The notes beneath the pieces are model-generated. The model saw only the letters and a list, made by a program, of their open reading frames with translations, was not told the DNA's origin and made no database searches. DNA of 64,000 nucleotides from the NCBI RefSeq assembly GCF_000264905.1, contig NW_006763135.1:2331428-2395427 (forward strand), given 5' to 3'. The translations under genes and the position numbers were made by a program. How positions within the stretch are numbered: position 1 is the stretch's first letter; every line of letters begins with the position of its first letter. This document shows positions 36,766-49,962 of this stretch, piece after piece. The stretch comes from Stereum hirsutum FP-91666 SS1 (lineage: Eukaryota > Basidiomycota > Agaricomycetes > Russulales > Stereaceae).

Positions 36766-37830
36766 ATGGGTAAATCACAGAGCAAGCTTTCTCCGGAACA
36801 GCTCGCCGACCTCCAGAAGAACACATACTGTGCGTATCTCTATTTACTTTCGTCGATATCCCTCAGCCCACAATATCTTTGTCTCCCGCTCGCTCAGTCG
36901 ACAAGCGAGAACTACAGCAATGGTCCGTGAGCTGTCATCTCTTTCAGCCCAGCTCACCAACACCTCACTTTCTCCAGGTACAAGGGCTTCCTGAAGGACT
37001 GTCCCTCTGGTCAGCTCGACAAGACAGAGTTCAGTCGGATATATAAGCAATTCTTCCCATTCGGCGACCCGGCAGAGTTCGCAGACTATGTCTTCGATGT
37101 CTTCGATGAGAACAAGAATGGCACCATTGACTTTAAGGAGTTCATCTGTGCCCTCTCGGTCACATCAAGAGGCCGGCTAGACGAGAAGCTCAAATGTGCG
37201 TACGCCCTCCGTCCATTCATTCTCTCTGGACCTTCCTTTCGATCATTGACGTCGAGACCTCGTATAACGTCTGACTCTGGTTCCATGTATGGGTCTTGCG
37301 TCGCGCAGGGGCGTTCCAGCTGTACGACATCGACAAAGACGGAACAATAACCTATCAGGAGATGCTCCAGATCGTACAGTCAATATACAAGATGACCGGT
37401 CAAATGGTCAAACTTCCCGCGGACGAGGATACTCCAGAAAAGGCACGCATCCAACCCAGATCACAGAAATCATAACGCCTCCCCTTGTACTCCGTCAGCC
37501 TGCCCCCATATGTTCTAAACGTCCTCGTCTGTTCGTTTAGCGCGTAGACAAGATCTTCAAGAATATGGACAGGGACAAGGACGCCAGGCTGACGTATGAT
37601 GAGTTCGTCGAGGGCAGCAAGCAGGACCCGACGATTGTTCAGGTACGAGTTTGTCTTACCTCCAATCATGTCTCAACAAATGCCCTATTCGGCTGCGCGT
37701 GTGCTGTGTCCACGCAGCGCCACAACTATCGTCATCCTTGGCCTTGGCCTCGCGCCACTCACTACCGGCTCATCTCCTGTCTTCATTTTCACTCTTCTAG
37801 GCGCTATCGCTCTATGACGGTCTCGTATAG
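36766..37830 (+). CDS. NCS1: Neuronal calcium sensor 1 / frequenin
   Basis: N-myristoylated EF-hand Ca2+ sensor that activates phosphatidylinositol 4-kinase in yeast and fission yeast. Start [20 protein letters not shown] has the glycine for myristoylation. Exons join to [20 protein letters not shown], then [20 protein letters not shown]. The three canonical EF hands are [39 protein letters not shown] and [20 protein letters not shown]; the first hand is degenerate as in the family. Last exon reads ALSLYDGLV and stops TAG 37828-37830. Expected length near 190 residues. Six introns; the one at 37443-37540 appears to start with GC rather than GT. Confidence 0.95.
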
Positions 37831-39068
37831 TCTTCCACCGCATCGCCTTCGATCTGGATGAACTGCTTCCAAGCCTCTCCTGTTCAGCCACCGAAGGCTA
37901 TATCCAACCACCCCAACTGCCACAGTCATCCTTCTTCTAGATCTTCGTCGATAACTCGATGATACTCGATTATAACCGGTATCAATCCCTTCATCATTTC
38001 CCGCTTTGAACGGTTCTCTCCCATGCGTATCCTTCTTGAATCTCGAGCTCGGAAAACGGACGAGTGTTTTGCTGTGTGTGTGGTGTCTTGTTGAAAGAAG
38101 AATAAATAAAGGATTTTGTTTTGTAGTTAAACCCGCGTCACCGTCTTTGTTGTTCTTGTAGCTGTACGATCGATCTCCCATGCTTTGTCTCCCTCCTTTC
38201 GTCTTCTGACTTTTTTTTACCTTTTGAGCGCCGCAGTGATCAGTGTTCAAGTTTTCTTCCCGCCACCTCTCGTTACCGTTCTCTCTGTCGAGCTTTTCTT
38301 ACAATGGAATCTGGAACATTCCTCTTCTCTCCCGTCCCGCTGTGCCTTTAGAGTTCGAAGGACCACACACGCTCACTCCGATTGCTATCACGATCATGAA
38401 ATTTACATCACCGTCCGGTCTTGAGAACGATGAAGGTCCAGTGGCGCTACGCTCTAGCGCTGACGTACCGGAGAGTATTGCAGTCAGATTAGTACAGAAC
38501 ACACACAGGCGCCAGCTCGAGCGCTTGTCTCGTTCGAGTGCTTGTGCTTGCCCGGTTCGAACTTACGGCATCACATGGGGTTCGGATTGGGCTTTCTCGA
38601 ATCTCTCGAATCTGTATCGGTTTGCGAACTCGTTACTGTTTGTGCGATGCTCAGGCGGAGTGGCTCTGACGCGTCGAAGGCCTTTTAGTGTGTACTCTAA
38701 TATGTATGTAAAGGACGCGGTCTAGGGATGACAGGAGGAAGAATTTGAGAGGCGGAGCCGAAGGAGAAGAAGAGGAAGGTTTCGAAAGAGTGGGAGCATG
38801 AGGTGTTGGCGTCACGGTTCCGTGGAGCAAATAGGACCGTCATCGGTTGTGTGGCGATTGACGGTAGAGTAGTAGATAGTTCGACCACGGACTATGTTCT
38901 GGCAACTTGACTTCGCCGAGCCTGAAGTCAAGATAACCACGGTTCCGAAGGTGCCACTTCAGCACTCTCGACAAGATGATGATCAAAAAATCCTTTCATA
39001 AATTATTTTACCAAATTCCAACGACCTTTACACACTCTCTATACCTTCGAGCACGCTCCCACTCACGG
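37831..39068. other. 1.2 kb intergenic region between convergent NCS1 and EMC3
   Basis: Two 3' UTRs and about 600 bases with no feature. An open frame near 38243-38725 (+) shows no motif or codon pattern that I trust. Confidence 0.4.
38101..38110 (+). terminator. Polyadenylation-type signal downstream of NCS1
   Basis: AATAAATAAA lies about 270 bases after the NCS1 stop, followed by a T-rich stretch. Consistent with a 3' end signal. Confidence 0.4.
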
Positions 39069-40293
39069 TCATAGCCTCCCATACTTCCTCAACACTCTCG
39101 TCTCGACGTCCTCGCCCGCCCACTTGTAAAGCCCTTCAGCGAACTCGAGGTTATCCTTCTCCGCCTTGAACAGTTTGTTGTAGTCTTGTGGTTGGCCGGC
39201 GCTGGGCATCGCGGTATTAAAGGGTGTTGCGGCCATGTCCTTGCTTGCGTCGGCAGCTAGGTGAGCAGATAGAGTTGGTTGTCAGAGTTGTGACCGGCGA
39301 AGTGGGTGGGTGACGGAGGGGGAAGAGACGAGAGACGCCGGGTGCAGTTTGGTGGCGGAGCAAGGTAAGGTACTATAGTAGTGCTTACAGTTATCGCCAC
39401 CGAGGATGATTCGGTAAAGACCGTTGAGACCGAGGAAGTTGAGGAAGTACCATGAGAGGGAGGAGACCCATCGTACGTCCATGTCTGGCGTTTCGATACC
39501 GCGCTGAAGCATGGACTTGAAGCCGAGCGTAAGTGGGAATGGCAGCTTGACTGTTGACCACGTCCAGTATCACCAGCCGTCAGAAAGTCTCGTACTGCAC
39601 AGCATAAAAAGTGATGACAGGGGAGTAGAAATACGCACTTAACACGAAACCCTGGAAGAAAAAGTTGATCCAGCCCATAATGACCATCTGCGGCACCATC
39701 ATCACCATTTGTGTCTTCATGCCCGACATCATACCGTCCATAGCTGCTGGGTCGGATAACGGGTTCGGAGGAGCAGCGGGTGCACCGTCGCCCTTAGGAT
39801 TGGGAGGCCCGTCTTTCAGGTAGCTGCCGTCGGCGAGGGCTTTGGAGAGGGATGAGGAGATGGAGTGGTAGTAGGTGGGTGGAATTGGGGAGTGTGTGGT
39901 TGTAGCACGGAGGATCTGGGCACGGGCAAGAGCGCGTCTGAGGTGCGTTGGAGACCAAAGACGAACGGAGTGAATGGTCAGTCGCGGTTCTGAGTTGTAG
40001 GGAACAAGATGTACGGAAAGACTGACTGTTCGCGGATGGCTGCTAGTGGGAGCTTTTTTGGTGGTGTTTGCAGGAGAAGAACGACATAGTGTCGTAGGAT
40101 ACCGACCAATATCTAAACCAAGGTCTCACTTCCTGCGTTTCACAGCACAAGCAACATACGCGTACCATGACAAGCGTGATTGGGAAAAGTACCCAGTCAC
40201 GAATCTGGGGGTCGAGGTAGAGTGACATCCTGCCAGCAAGCCCAAGTCAGTATAACAACCAAGTCTGAAAAGAAAGCAAACGTACGCGGCCAT
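39069..40293 (-). CDS. EMC3: ER membrane protein complex subunit 3
   Basis: Oxa1-superfamily core subunit of the EMC insertase, which puts membrane helices into the ER. After a tiny first exon (ATG at 40293, MAA) the frame continues [20 protein letters not shown]; the ATG at 40228 is the alternative start. Then [80 protein letters not shown] and [20 protein letters not shown], all conserved in Emc3. Next are [20 protein letters not shown] and [20 protein letters not shown]. Ends RVLRKYGRL at 39069. Five introns. Divergent from SLH1 with a promoter of about 220 bases. Confidence 0.94.
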
Positions 40294-40515
40294 GGTGAAT
40301 GCCGTCTACAGTCGGAGTGAAAGCCAAGTGTTGAGTTAGACGCGAGTGATGTGGCCCTTCGCCTTCGTGGCCAGGGGCGGGGAATGCCGCCACACGATCG
40401 AAGCTCGGAACCGATCCCATCTTGTGAACAAGTCAGAACTTTGAACTGCTTTGAGCCCCTCGTCGCCACAAAATACCCTACCCTCCGTTTCTCTTTCTTA
40501 CCACCACCCAAGAGC

Positions 40516-43500
40516 ATGGCACACTTTTCTAGGCATCTTCAATTTTTGGTCGGCTCGTCGAGCGATGCATCGGACGATAGACGCGCTATAGACGAGTGGT
40601 CGAGGTGTGTGGTGTACCTTACAATGCCACATCGAGGTTTCTGACTTGTGGCTTCATAGGATCGCATCATCGAGCAAGGGTGAGTGGAGTGTTATAGCCT
40701 TGAGGTGCCTTCTTTAGTGCTCAAGCTATTTTCAGGAGAATTTGAAGACCTTGGAGAGGCCAGCGAGCAGGTCGCAATCGACACGGTCCTTGACGTTTAT
40801 ACCTCCACATCGAGAAACGGCATTTCGGTTCAGGATCCAATGCTGTCGAAAATACATGCGTAAGCACCGTCAAACTCTTTCACTTTGCCCATTGTTGATA
40901 TCTTTATAATCGCATTTGTTTTTCAAGACTTCCTCATGCTTCGACACTCCTTGAATCTATACACTCCGTCCTAGCATCATCACGCCCTCCAGATGATATA
41001 TCAGCCGAACTATTGGACATGGTTGGATATGACCACATTGAGCTTGTTATGGAGATGCTGGAGAAACGATCTCTGGTCGCGTCCGAGGTATGTCTCAATT
41101 CTAGAGGTCGTAGAAGTGATAACCACACTTATAATTCTTTACGTAGCTGGCTTCCTTCATTCGCGGGGATATTACAGTCGAGCCTTCCGTGCATTCACAA
41201 GCACATGGGGGCTGGATGGTACTCAATAAAGAGCGTAAGTTTAGCCATCGTACAATTAACCCAAGCTCATTAATTGCTTCGGTCTGCCACAGAGGACAGT
41301 AATGTTCCTATGAGTCTTGCTCCTGAAGAAGCACGGAGACGTATGGAAGAACAATTCCGCGCTAATGCTGAGCGACCTCTTTTCACTGGAAATGCAGTAC
41401 GCTCCGTTCCTTGGGCTCAGGTTATTGGTGTGGGACAGGCTAATATTTGGGCCACAGCTCCCGCCACCTGAAGTTCTACCACATGTCTACAGCTCGTCAG
41501 GCATGGCTCAAGGCAATATTCTCTCGCATCTTGGTAGCAAATATATGCTGCCTATGGGTACCACTCGGCATGCCGAAGAAGTGAGACCCATTCTTGCGTC
41601 AATGTAAGCGCATATATTGACGGGGACCGGCTGCTGCATGTAGTATTACGACGAAGTGGTCATTCCTCCCGCCAAAGCTGTTCCTCCACGGGTGACGGAG
41701 AGGCTGGTTTTTGTGAACGAGCTAGATCCGTTGCCCAGAGGATGTTTCCCGGTAAGCTCCGTCTCTCTTGGGCAGTGGCACCATCGGGCTGAGACAGTGA
41801 CAAGGGTTACACTTCGTTGAACAGGATACAGTCGATCGTATATCCTACCGCATATCGCTCTAACGAGAATATGCTTGTTTGTGGTAAGTACGAACCCGTT
41901 CTATCTGTTCTAGAGTAAAGTTGACGCTTGGTTGGTCAGCTCCAACTGGTGCGGTAAGAGCGACAATCTACAAGAGAGTGGATGACGTTCACTGACTAAA
42001 GCATCATGCAGGGTAAAACTGACGTGGCGATGCTTGCCATCCTGCGTATTCTGGACCAGCATCGCAAGGAATCTTCGACATTACCTATCGCACAGACCAT
42101 CAACAAAGACGACTTCAAGATCATCTACGTGTAAGTCATTCTAACTTGACAATATCATCCTGATCCACGAGCCAGACTAACGAATGACTACCTTCCAGTG
42201 CACCCATGAAAGCTCTTGCATCCGAAATCGTCCGCAAGATGGGCAAGCGTCTGCAATGGCTGGGCATCAAGGTCAGAGAACTGACAGGAGACATGCAACT
42301 CACCAAGGCGGAGATCGCAGAGACGCAATTGATTGTCACGACACCTGAGAAATGGGATGTAGTCACTAGGAAGCCTACAGGAGAAGGGGAGATTGCATCG
42401 GTATGTACTGCAATTTTCCGCTTTACCCTCCTCATCGGTTCAGTGGTGTCGAGTGTTCAAATCTTCTGGATATACTTCTTGGTAGAAAGTCAAGCTGCTG
42501 ATTATTGATGAAGTTCATCTGCTGAATGAAGAGCGTGGTGCTGTTATCGAGACAATCGTTGCAAGGACTCTGAGACAGGTACGTTAATCTTCGATCACGG
42601 ATTGCTCAAAATTAAAGCTGACACTGGCATAGGTCGAGTCCAGCCAATCGGTCATCCGCATCGTTGGTCTTAGTGCCACTCTTCCAAATTATATCGATGT
42701 GGCCGATTTTCTCAGGTTTCGCCCTCAGTCCTCGCTCACATCTCACCCCAACTGACATGAATCTCCCAGTGTCTCTCGCCAAACCGGGCTCTTCTATTTC
42801 GACTCTTCCTTCCGCCCAGTCCCACTCGAACAACACTTCATCGGCGTAAAAGGCAAACCAAACTCCCCCCTATCCCGGAAAAACCTCGACCGCGTCACGT
42901 TCGAAAAGGTTGCGGAGCTAGTAAAACAAGGCCACCAGGTCATGGTCTTCGTTCACGCACGTAAAGAGACCGTGAAGACCGCTTTAGCCCTCAAAGAGGC
43001 GGCCTTTATGGAGGGAGCCCTGGAAGATTTTAGTTGCGAGGAACATCCTCAGTTTATGTTCTTCAGGAGAGATATCGCAATGTCGAGGAATAAGGAGATG
43101 AAGCAGTTGTTTGATAATGGGTTTGGGATCCATCATGCGGGGATGTTGAGGTCGGATAGGAATATGATGGAGAGGATGTTCGAGGCGAGGGCTATCAAGG
43201 TATGGTCCTTACATCTGCTATGTTTCGTACAGTTCTATCTGATCAGGTCAAATAGGTGCTTTGCTGTACTGCAACCCTCGCGTGGGGTGTCAACTTGCCT
43301 GCACATGCTGGTAAGCTCATTCCGAACGCAGTCTCGAATTTATTCAATTAAGATCTTGTGCCTCAGTCGTCATCAAGGGAACCCAAGTATACGACAGTTC
43401 GAAGGGTGCCTTCACCGACTTGTCCGTGCTGGATGTTCTCCAGGTTTTCGGTCGAGCCGGTCGTCCAGGTCTCGAAACAAGTGGAGAGGGATACATCTGT

Positions 43501-46500
43501 ACGACAGACGACAAGCTGACGCATTATCTTGACGCGGTGACCTCCCAGGTATGTTTACTATACATCTCTATCAGATTCGCACAGCTGATAACTCGCACAG
43601 AACCCGATTGAGTCTCAGTATGCCAATTTTTTTCTGAGCACCAGTAAGGATGTGCGGCACTAGCTGATACTTTTTTTTGTCTAGGTTCACGCGTGGTATC
43701 ATCGATTCTATGAACGCCGAAATCGCACTTGGGACCGTGGCAAATGTGAACGAAGGCGTGAAATGGCTGGGATACACATATCTGTTCGTCCGAATGCGGA
43801 AAAATCCCTTCCAATACGGTATGCTTCTTTCTTCCTGCCAAGGTATCAAGGTTCTGTTGGTTGGTTGACGACTTTTGTCTCGCAGGTATGGCCAGAGATG
43901 AAGTAGTGAACGACCCTTACCTCGGATCTAAGCGCAACAGCCTCGTAAAGGACGCCGCTAAACAACTAATGAAAGCACGCATGATCAACTACGACGAGAT
44001 AACTGGAGCTTTCACCATCACCGACTTGGGAAGGATCGCGGCTAAGTATTATATTCGGCATGCGTCGATTGAGATTTTCAACGAGAGGTTCCGGCCTAAG
44101 ATGAGTGAGGCCGATGTACTGGGTATGTTGAGCATGAGTACAGAGGTGGGTGTTCACAGGCATTTAACCGAAAGACTTCTTTACCTAATACTTGGTTCAG
44201 TTTGACCAGATCCAGGTCAGAGACACAGAGCTGAAGGAGCTGGAGGCGATGACGCATGACATTCCCTGTGACATCGAGGTGAGTGTCGTCTACAATCACA
44301 CATTCGGTGTAACTCTGACTAACTTTGGTCTTCAGCGCAAAACCAGCCCGAGCCGCATACGAGTGACCGAGTCTGGTTACGGAAAGGGGAAAGAGTCAAG
44401 TCCACAGAGGGGACCCGATATAGACAGTCACGGAAAGGTCAACATCCTCCTCCAAGGCTATATCTCCAGGATCTACGTCGAGGACTTTGCTCTCGTCTCC
44501 GACTCTGCATATGTGGCCCAGAATGCCGGACGTATCGTTCGCGCTCTCCTTGAGATCGCCATCAGTCGGAAGTGGGCCAATGCCAGTACGGTCCTCATGG
44601 GCATGAGCAAGGCCATCGAGAAACGACTGTGGCCGTTCGATCAGCCTCTCAAGCAGTTTCAGCTCAAACCCGATATCTTCTACGGCCTGGAGCGATGGGC
44701 GGATCACTACTCTGTGGCTGAGCTCGCTGCGATGACTGCCGAGGAATTGGGCAAGCTCGTACATCTCAACGCAATACAGGGACAAGCAATGCTCGATGCT
44801 GCAAAGCAGTTCCCGACCGTAGAAATCACGTACAATCTACGACCACTAGGGCCCGACGTCCTCAAGATCGCCGTCCGAGTCACTCGTGCGTTTAATTGGA
44901 GCACGAAGTTACATGGATCCGTCGAGCCATTCTGGCTTTGGGTCGAAGACGAAGAGGGTGCCACGATACTGCAACTCTCACATCTACTGTTCCGGTCGGC
45001 CACGGAGTATTTGGATTTGGCGTTCGTGATCGCTATTCCGAACGGCAAGCCTCCTCCTTCGGTCACCATCCGATTTGTCTCAGATCGGTGGATGGGTGCG
45101 GAGGACGAGATTCTAGTACCACTCGACGCACTAAAGATGCCGGTTTACTCGAACAGTCATACGCCACGACTAGACATCCCTTTCCTCAACCTCTCCGTCC
45201 TCAGCCCCGTCTTGGCTCCCCTGCTATCGTCTCGCTTGCGCAGTTTCAACGCCATAGAGACGCAGACGTTCTGGTCGTTGGTCAATACCCGCGTGCATGC
45301 CCTGTTGTGCTCACCGACAGGCTCAGGTAAAACTACCCTGGCACAAATCACTATCTGGTAAGCTATGTAACTTTTCAGGCTGGTTGATTTCTTGACCGGA
45401 TCTGTTCGTTCCCCAGGGAGACGTTAGCTCGTTCACCAAATAACGTCTATGTCTTGGTGGTCGTACCCCGAGGCAGCCTCGTATCAGAGTGGATATCCGA
45501 GATGCGAGAAGTCACCAGAGCTATGGGATTTTCGATCAACTTCGTCACTGGTTCAAACGTACTTTCCCCTCCAAAGGGAAAGACCATTCGCGTTACAACG
45601 CCGCCACACCTCTTATCCGGTCTCAGCCATATAGGAGCCACGACCCCACTGTCTGGGCTACGTCTAGTGGTCTGCGATAACCTTGAACAACTCGATCCTG
45701 CCTATGAGCTCGCTGTCTCCCTCCTAATCCACGCCACCCAAACCTCGCCCACCCGCTTCATCGGCATCTCCAACTCTCTAAACGACTCCGCAGACCTAGC
45801 AGCATGGCTGCACGTCGACCCGTACGCCCTGCATAGTTTCCGACCACGAGACCGGGACCAGTCTCTAAGCGTCCACACACAAACATTCACCATCCCACAG
45901 TCCGCCGCTCTCTTCAAAGCAATGGCCAAACCCGCCCATGCCGCGATCCAATCCATTCCTGGTGGTTCAGCCATAGTGTTCGTACCTTCGAAGGGACAGT
46001 GTCGCATGGTAGCCCTGGATATCATCACGCGATGTACGCTCGATACGGAGGCAGAGGGCGGGTACCTCCCTCTTGACGTTTCTCAGGAATACCTCGAGTC
46101 AATCACGGCCAGGCTGCAGGATCGTTCGCTGGGAGACTTCGTGGCAAAAGGCGTAGGCATCTTCCATGAAGGAATCTCCAGACCCGATCGGACGTTGATA
46201 TTGGAGTTATACGTGGAGGGTATTGTCCGTGTCCTTCTCGTCCCGAGAGAGGCGTGTTGGACGTTGCCAGTACGTGCGAGGGTTGTGGTGGTTATGGGAA
46301 CTCAATATTATCACCTCGAGCGCGATGGGACGGATCGGCAATTGAGAGATTATGATCTTCAGGAGCTCGTGAGGATGCAGGGACGAGCAGTGAGTCATGG
46401 GGAGACGGGACGGTTCTTCTTATTCTGTCAGGCGGAGGATAAGGACACGTATAATCGATTCTTGGAGGATGGGTTGCCGTTGGAGTCGAGGCTCAGTACC

Positions 46501-46755
46501 AGCGGCGGTGAACAAGTTGGCGAGGGCGACAAGACAGACGAGCTGAAGAGGTGGTACAGGCAGCAGAGAGGTAATGGGGCGATTCGGAATAAGTTGGACG
46601 CCGTCCAGGCGCTGTCCTTCACTTTCCTGGCGCGGCGACTTGTAACAAATCCTGCCTATTATGACGCGGAGGGTACGAAGAATGAAGCACTTTCGAGGCT
46701 TGTGGATAGGCTGGAGGAGGTGGGAGAGGGAGGAGGCGAAGGATCAAGACAATAA
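40516..46755 (+). CDS. SLH1: Ski2-like RNA helicase of the ribosome quality-control trigger complex (ASCC3/Slh1), short C-terminus
   Basis: Slh1/ASCC3 splits collided ribosomes in the cytosol. Start [20 protein letters not shown]. Cassette 1 is intact: [98 protein letters not shown] and [17 protein letters not shown], then winged helix and a Sec63 unit ending in [12 protein letters not shown]. Cassette 2 keeps Walker A ([17 protein letters not shown]) but has [15 protein letters not shown] for the DEAH box, [15 protein letters not shown] for SAT and [15 protein letters not shown] for motif VI. The protein ends soon after [14 protein letters not shown], so the second winged helix and Sec63 unit seen in yeast Slh1 are missing. 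Around 17 introns. Confidence 0.92.
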
Positions 46756-46879
46756 TAGCATTAGCAATAACGAGGACTCTTATACATCTACACTGTAATA
46801 CAACCCTGCATGTGCACAAGATCTATGTATAGAGCTGGTTCAGGATTTATTGCTTTCTAGCACCCAAGGCTGAGCTACC

Positions 46880-48698
46880 TCAGACGAGGAACTTCTTCAG
46901 GTTCTGTAACCTGTCGGAGGCAGCTCTCAAGGTATCGAGGTCCTTGCAGAAGGCGAAACGACCGAAACGTTCTCCGATGTTTGTATGTTCCTCGCAGTAG
47001 AACTAATAGTTTGTTAAGCAAAATATTTCGGGTAACCGGTGGAATGTGCTCACTTCGCTGACCGGGATGGAGGATACACCGACTTCCATGGCGATGAACC
47101 AGCAGGCTCTGTGACAGAAAGTTTAGCGGACTCGGTGCATGAAAGTGTCGCGTTTAAACGCACTTGAAGTCACGTCCCCTGCCTTGCACACTCGGCGGGA
47201 AGGGGTAGTCTTCAGGGAACTTAACGTCCGAAATATCCTATGTGAAGAAGTTAGCACTAATAATACTGCGACGATAGAGCAAAGTATTAGCGTACTAGTA
47301 GGATGAAGTAGGTCCCTTCAGGCAACGTGAACTTCATGCCGAGCTTCCTGAACGCATCGACAATAACGTCTCGCCTCTCTTCATACTCCTGTACCTGCTT
47401 CTCCCAGTATCCATTCTTGCTCGCCTGTTCGAGACCAGAGGCAGCGGCTTCTTGCAGGGGAGAATTCGAGCAGAAGACGATGCGGGTGGAGGCAGCGAGG
47501 GTGGGTTGGATGATGCTTTGGGGACCGATGAGCCAGCCGATACGCCAGCCAGTTGCGGCAAAGGATTCTAGGCAGGAATGTAGTTTCAGGCTTTGATGGT
47601 CGGCGGTTCCATGAGAAAGAGGAAACTTACTGCCGGCAGAACCCACGGTGACCGTCCGCTCCCACATTCCCGGAAGTGTGGCAATCCGGACGTGGTCCTT
47701 CTTGTCGAAGACAAGGCAATCGTACTGGATGCCCGGTCATTGAGCACATATGTCATGTATTCAGTTAAGAAAGTGTACGCACCACTTCATCGGACATGAC
47801 TAGAAGATTGAACTCTTTCGCGATGTCTGCGATCTTCTCAAGCTCTGCTCGGGTGAAAACCTTGCCGACCGGGTTGTGCGGTGTGTTGACAATGATCATC
47901 TTCGTTCGTGGTGTGATGGCACGCCTAAATTTGCAGCATAAACGGCCGCATCCCGCCGCAGAAAGATGGGCTCACACACCTGAGCTCAGCGAAGTCAATC
48001 TTCCAGTCATCACTAGTCGAGTTTTCCTTAGAATGTGCGGGTGGGTGCAAGGGAACGTAGACCGGCTTTCCTCCGTTGAAGGTCACAGATGGAAGGTATT
48101 GATCGAAGAAAGGCTCAAAGAGGATGACCTCATCCCCTTGCTCCAAGAACGCAGTGAACACGGAGTATTGGCCTGGGCATCAACTCATGAGCAATGCTTC
48201 ACTACCAGAATCAGGTTCACAGCACACCTTCGTTGGCACCACTTGTGACCAGGATTTCCTGTTCAACATCCAGCTCTTTGCCAAACGCTTCGCTATAGTG
48301 GGCCTTGATCGCTTGCCGTAAGCGAATACGACCCTTCGGGTGAGAGTAGTGGTTGGGTGCGACAGTGTTAAGGGCTTCTTCTGCAGCTCTGGTGACCCAC
48401 GTCGGTGGAGCAAAGTTCATGTAGCCTTGTCCAAGGTTTATACAGTCACCAGGCAAGTTGGCAGCGCTGTGATCGCTCACGGTGAATATTCCGGAGGCGA
48501 CCAGATAGACTGGAGTATGACTCACTTGAAGATGGACCATACATCCTGTGCCAATGCACGACCTTCTCTCAGCCGCGATGAGAACAGAACGGGACCTCTG
48601 GGAGGCTCATGGGGGTTTTGGGCTGTAGACATTGTGGCGAAGAGTCTGGAAGAGCGAAGGAAGGAAGATGGACGACTTGTCAGCAAAGTCCGCAACAT
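46880..48698 (-). CDS. BNA3: Kynurenine aminotransferase-type PLP enzyme, probably dual targeted
   Basis: Fold-type I aminotransferase of the kynurenine/glutamine transaminase group. The ATG at 48698 gives a basic MLRTLLTSRPSSFLRSSRLF that looks like a mitochondrial presequence; a second ATG at 48632 (MSTAQNPHEPPRGPVLFSSR) would give a cytosolic form. Core motifs: INLGQGYMNFAPPTWVTRAA, NHYSHPKGRIRLRQAIKAHY, ILVTSGANEG, EVILFEPFFDQYLPSV, IIVNTPHNPVGKVFTRAELE, LVMSDEVYDCLVFD, and the PLP lysine in GSAGKSFAATGWRIGWLIG. The C-terminal end has FTLPEGTYFILLDISD and RFAFCKDLDTLRAASDRLQN. Stop at 46880-46882. Nine or so introns. It converges on SLH1 with only 124 bases between stops. Confidence 0.92.
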
Positions 48699-49354
48699 TC
48701 CCTGCTCGGTCGGCTTTTTAGATGATACAAGATGGTATACTGCCCGACTTACCACTGATGCCGCCAAGATAGTGAGCAGAAGGAAGGGGACGAGATGATC
48801 GTCTGCCGATTGGGAGGTCAACAAGTGGCGAATTGGTGGACGCTGATGACGAGGACTTGCGCAAGAGGATTTAAAGGGGATTTGAGAGCGCTTGCAGAAC
48901 GTCGGAGGCAAGTTTCCTGGCTACCTTCCGAGCCGTAATCGGGCCTTCCGATACATCATGCATCAGATAGGACGGCTTCAGCGAACTTTCGGTTCAAAAA
49001 GATAGAGGTACACAGCAGCAGATAGCTAACACCGTAGTTTCATGTCCTTTATACTATGTTTGCGGTGTTGAATACTGTATATCGCCGCATAGATGTCATG
49101 GAGAACGTCAGTGTCTACCTCTATCCTCCGTTCTTATATACACCACTGGCCGGCTCGGATCATGACTTCGTTCTGCAGATATCGCCTCTGACTTGCACCC
49201 AAATGGGATGGAATCCGTTATAATATGAAATTTAGCAGGATACTCACTCCGGCCTTTGCCGTTACAGTCTTCCAAACCATGCCCAGCGCTGCAGGGCGTT
49301 TTGGGACCTCGTCAGACCAACATTGTTTATATAAACTGCCCTTTCGGGCCCTAC

Positions 49355-49368
49355 CCTGGTCCCTTTAG
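49355..49368 (+). repeat. Possible terminal inverted repeat, left (14 bp)
   Basis: CCTGGTCCCTTTAG is matched in inverse at 49963-49976. Between them lies about 600 bases without coding content, including a GC-rich palindrome. Confidence 0.35.
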
Positions 49369-49962
49369 CTATCAGTAATAGAAACTATATTGATGGACTT
49401 TGGATGCTAATCTGACGGTAAACTCGCGCAGGGCTCCGCTACGCTCCGCCCCGCGTACTAAAAAAACCTTGAAGTTTACCAGTCGTTCTGTGTTCTGGGG
49501 GCCGAAGGGAAGGAAATACTCTACTTCAGGATTATGCCTCTCCTGATGTACATCGGGCTATATCCCACATAGAATGTGGCACCGGGACATGCAATATTGT
49601 CTATATTATACTATATACTAGTACACTGACAACTGGAACGAAGATGCCGACCTCTGTGGACCGCCTGCCCACCCTCCTTGCCGGGGCGATCCACAGATGT
49701 TGGCCTCTTTTCCAATCGAGTCATGCAGATGCAGTATTTATTCAAGTAGGGGTGTATTGGGAATGCACGAACATCGGCCTTATTTATGAGCTCGAGACGA
49801 CGAGAGTGGAGGAGGATGGAAGGCCGGCCGGCCGTGTGGCCAATTGCAACGTGTGGCAAGCACGCGAGTAGTGCGGTCTGGGCGCATGGGAAGTGCCGAT
49901 CGGAACGAGACTAACTATGTCTGGCTGTTTGACGAAAATTAGCTGCTAACAGACCTTGTCCC

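Noticed and set aside
44279..44337. Continuous coding through 44192-45361 of SLH1
   Set aside because: A 57-nt in-frame segment with GTGAGT...CAG ends is better read as an intron; the joined protein fits the family.
48522..48911. Upstream extension of BNA3 with a hydrophobic segment
   Set aside because: No ATG in the extension and the hydrophobic stretch is absent from the family; treated as 5' flank.
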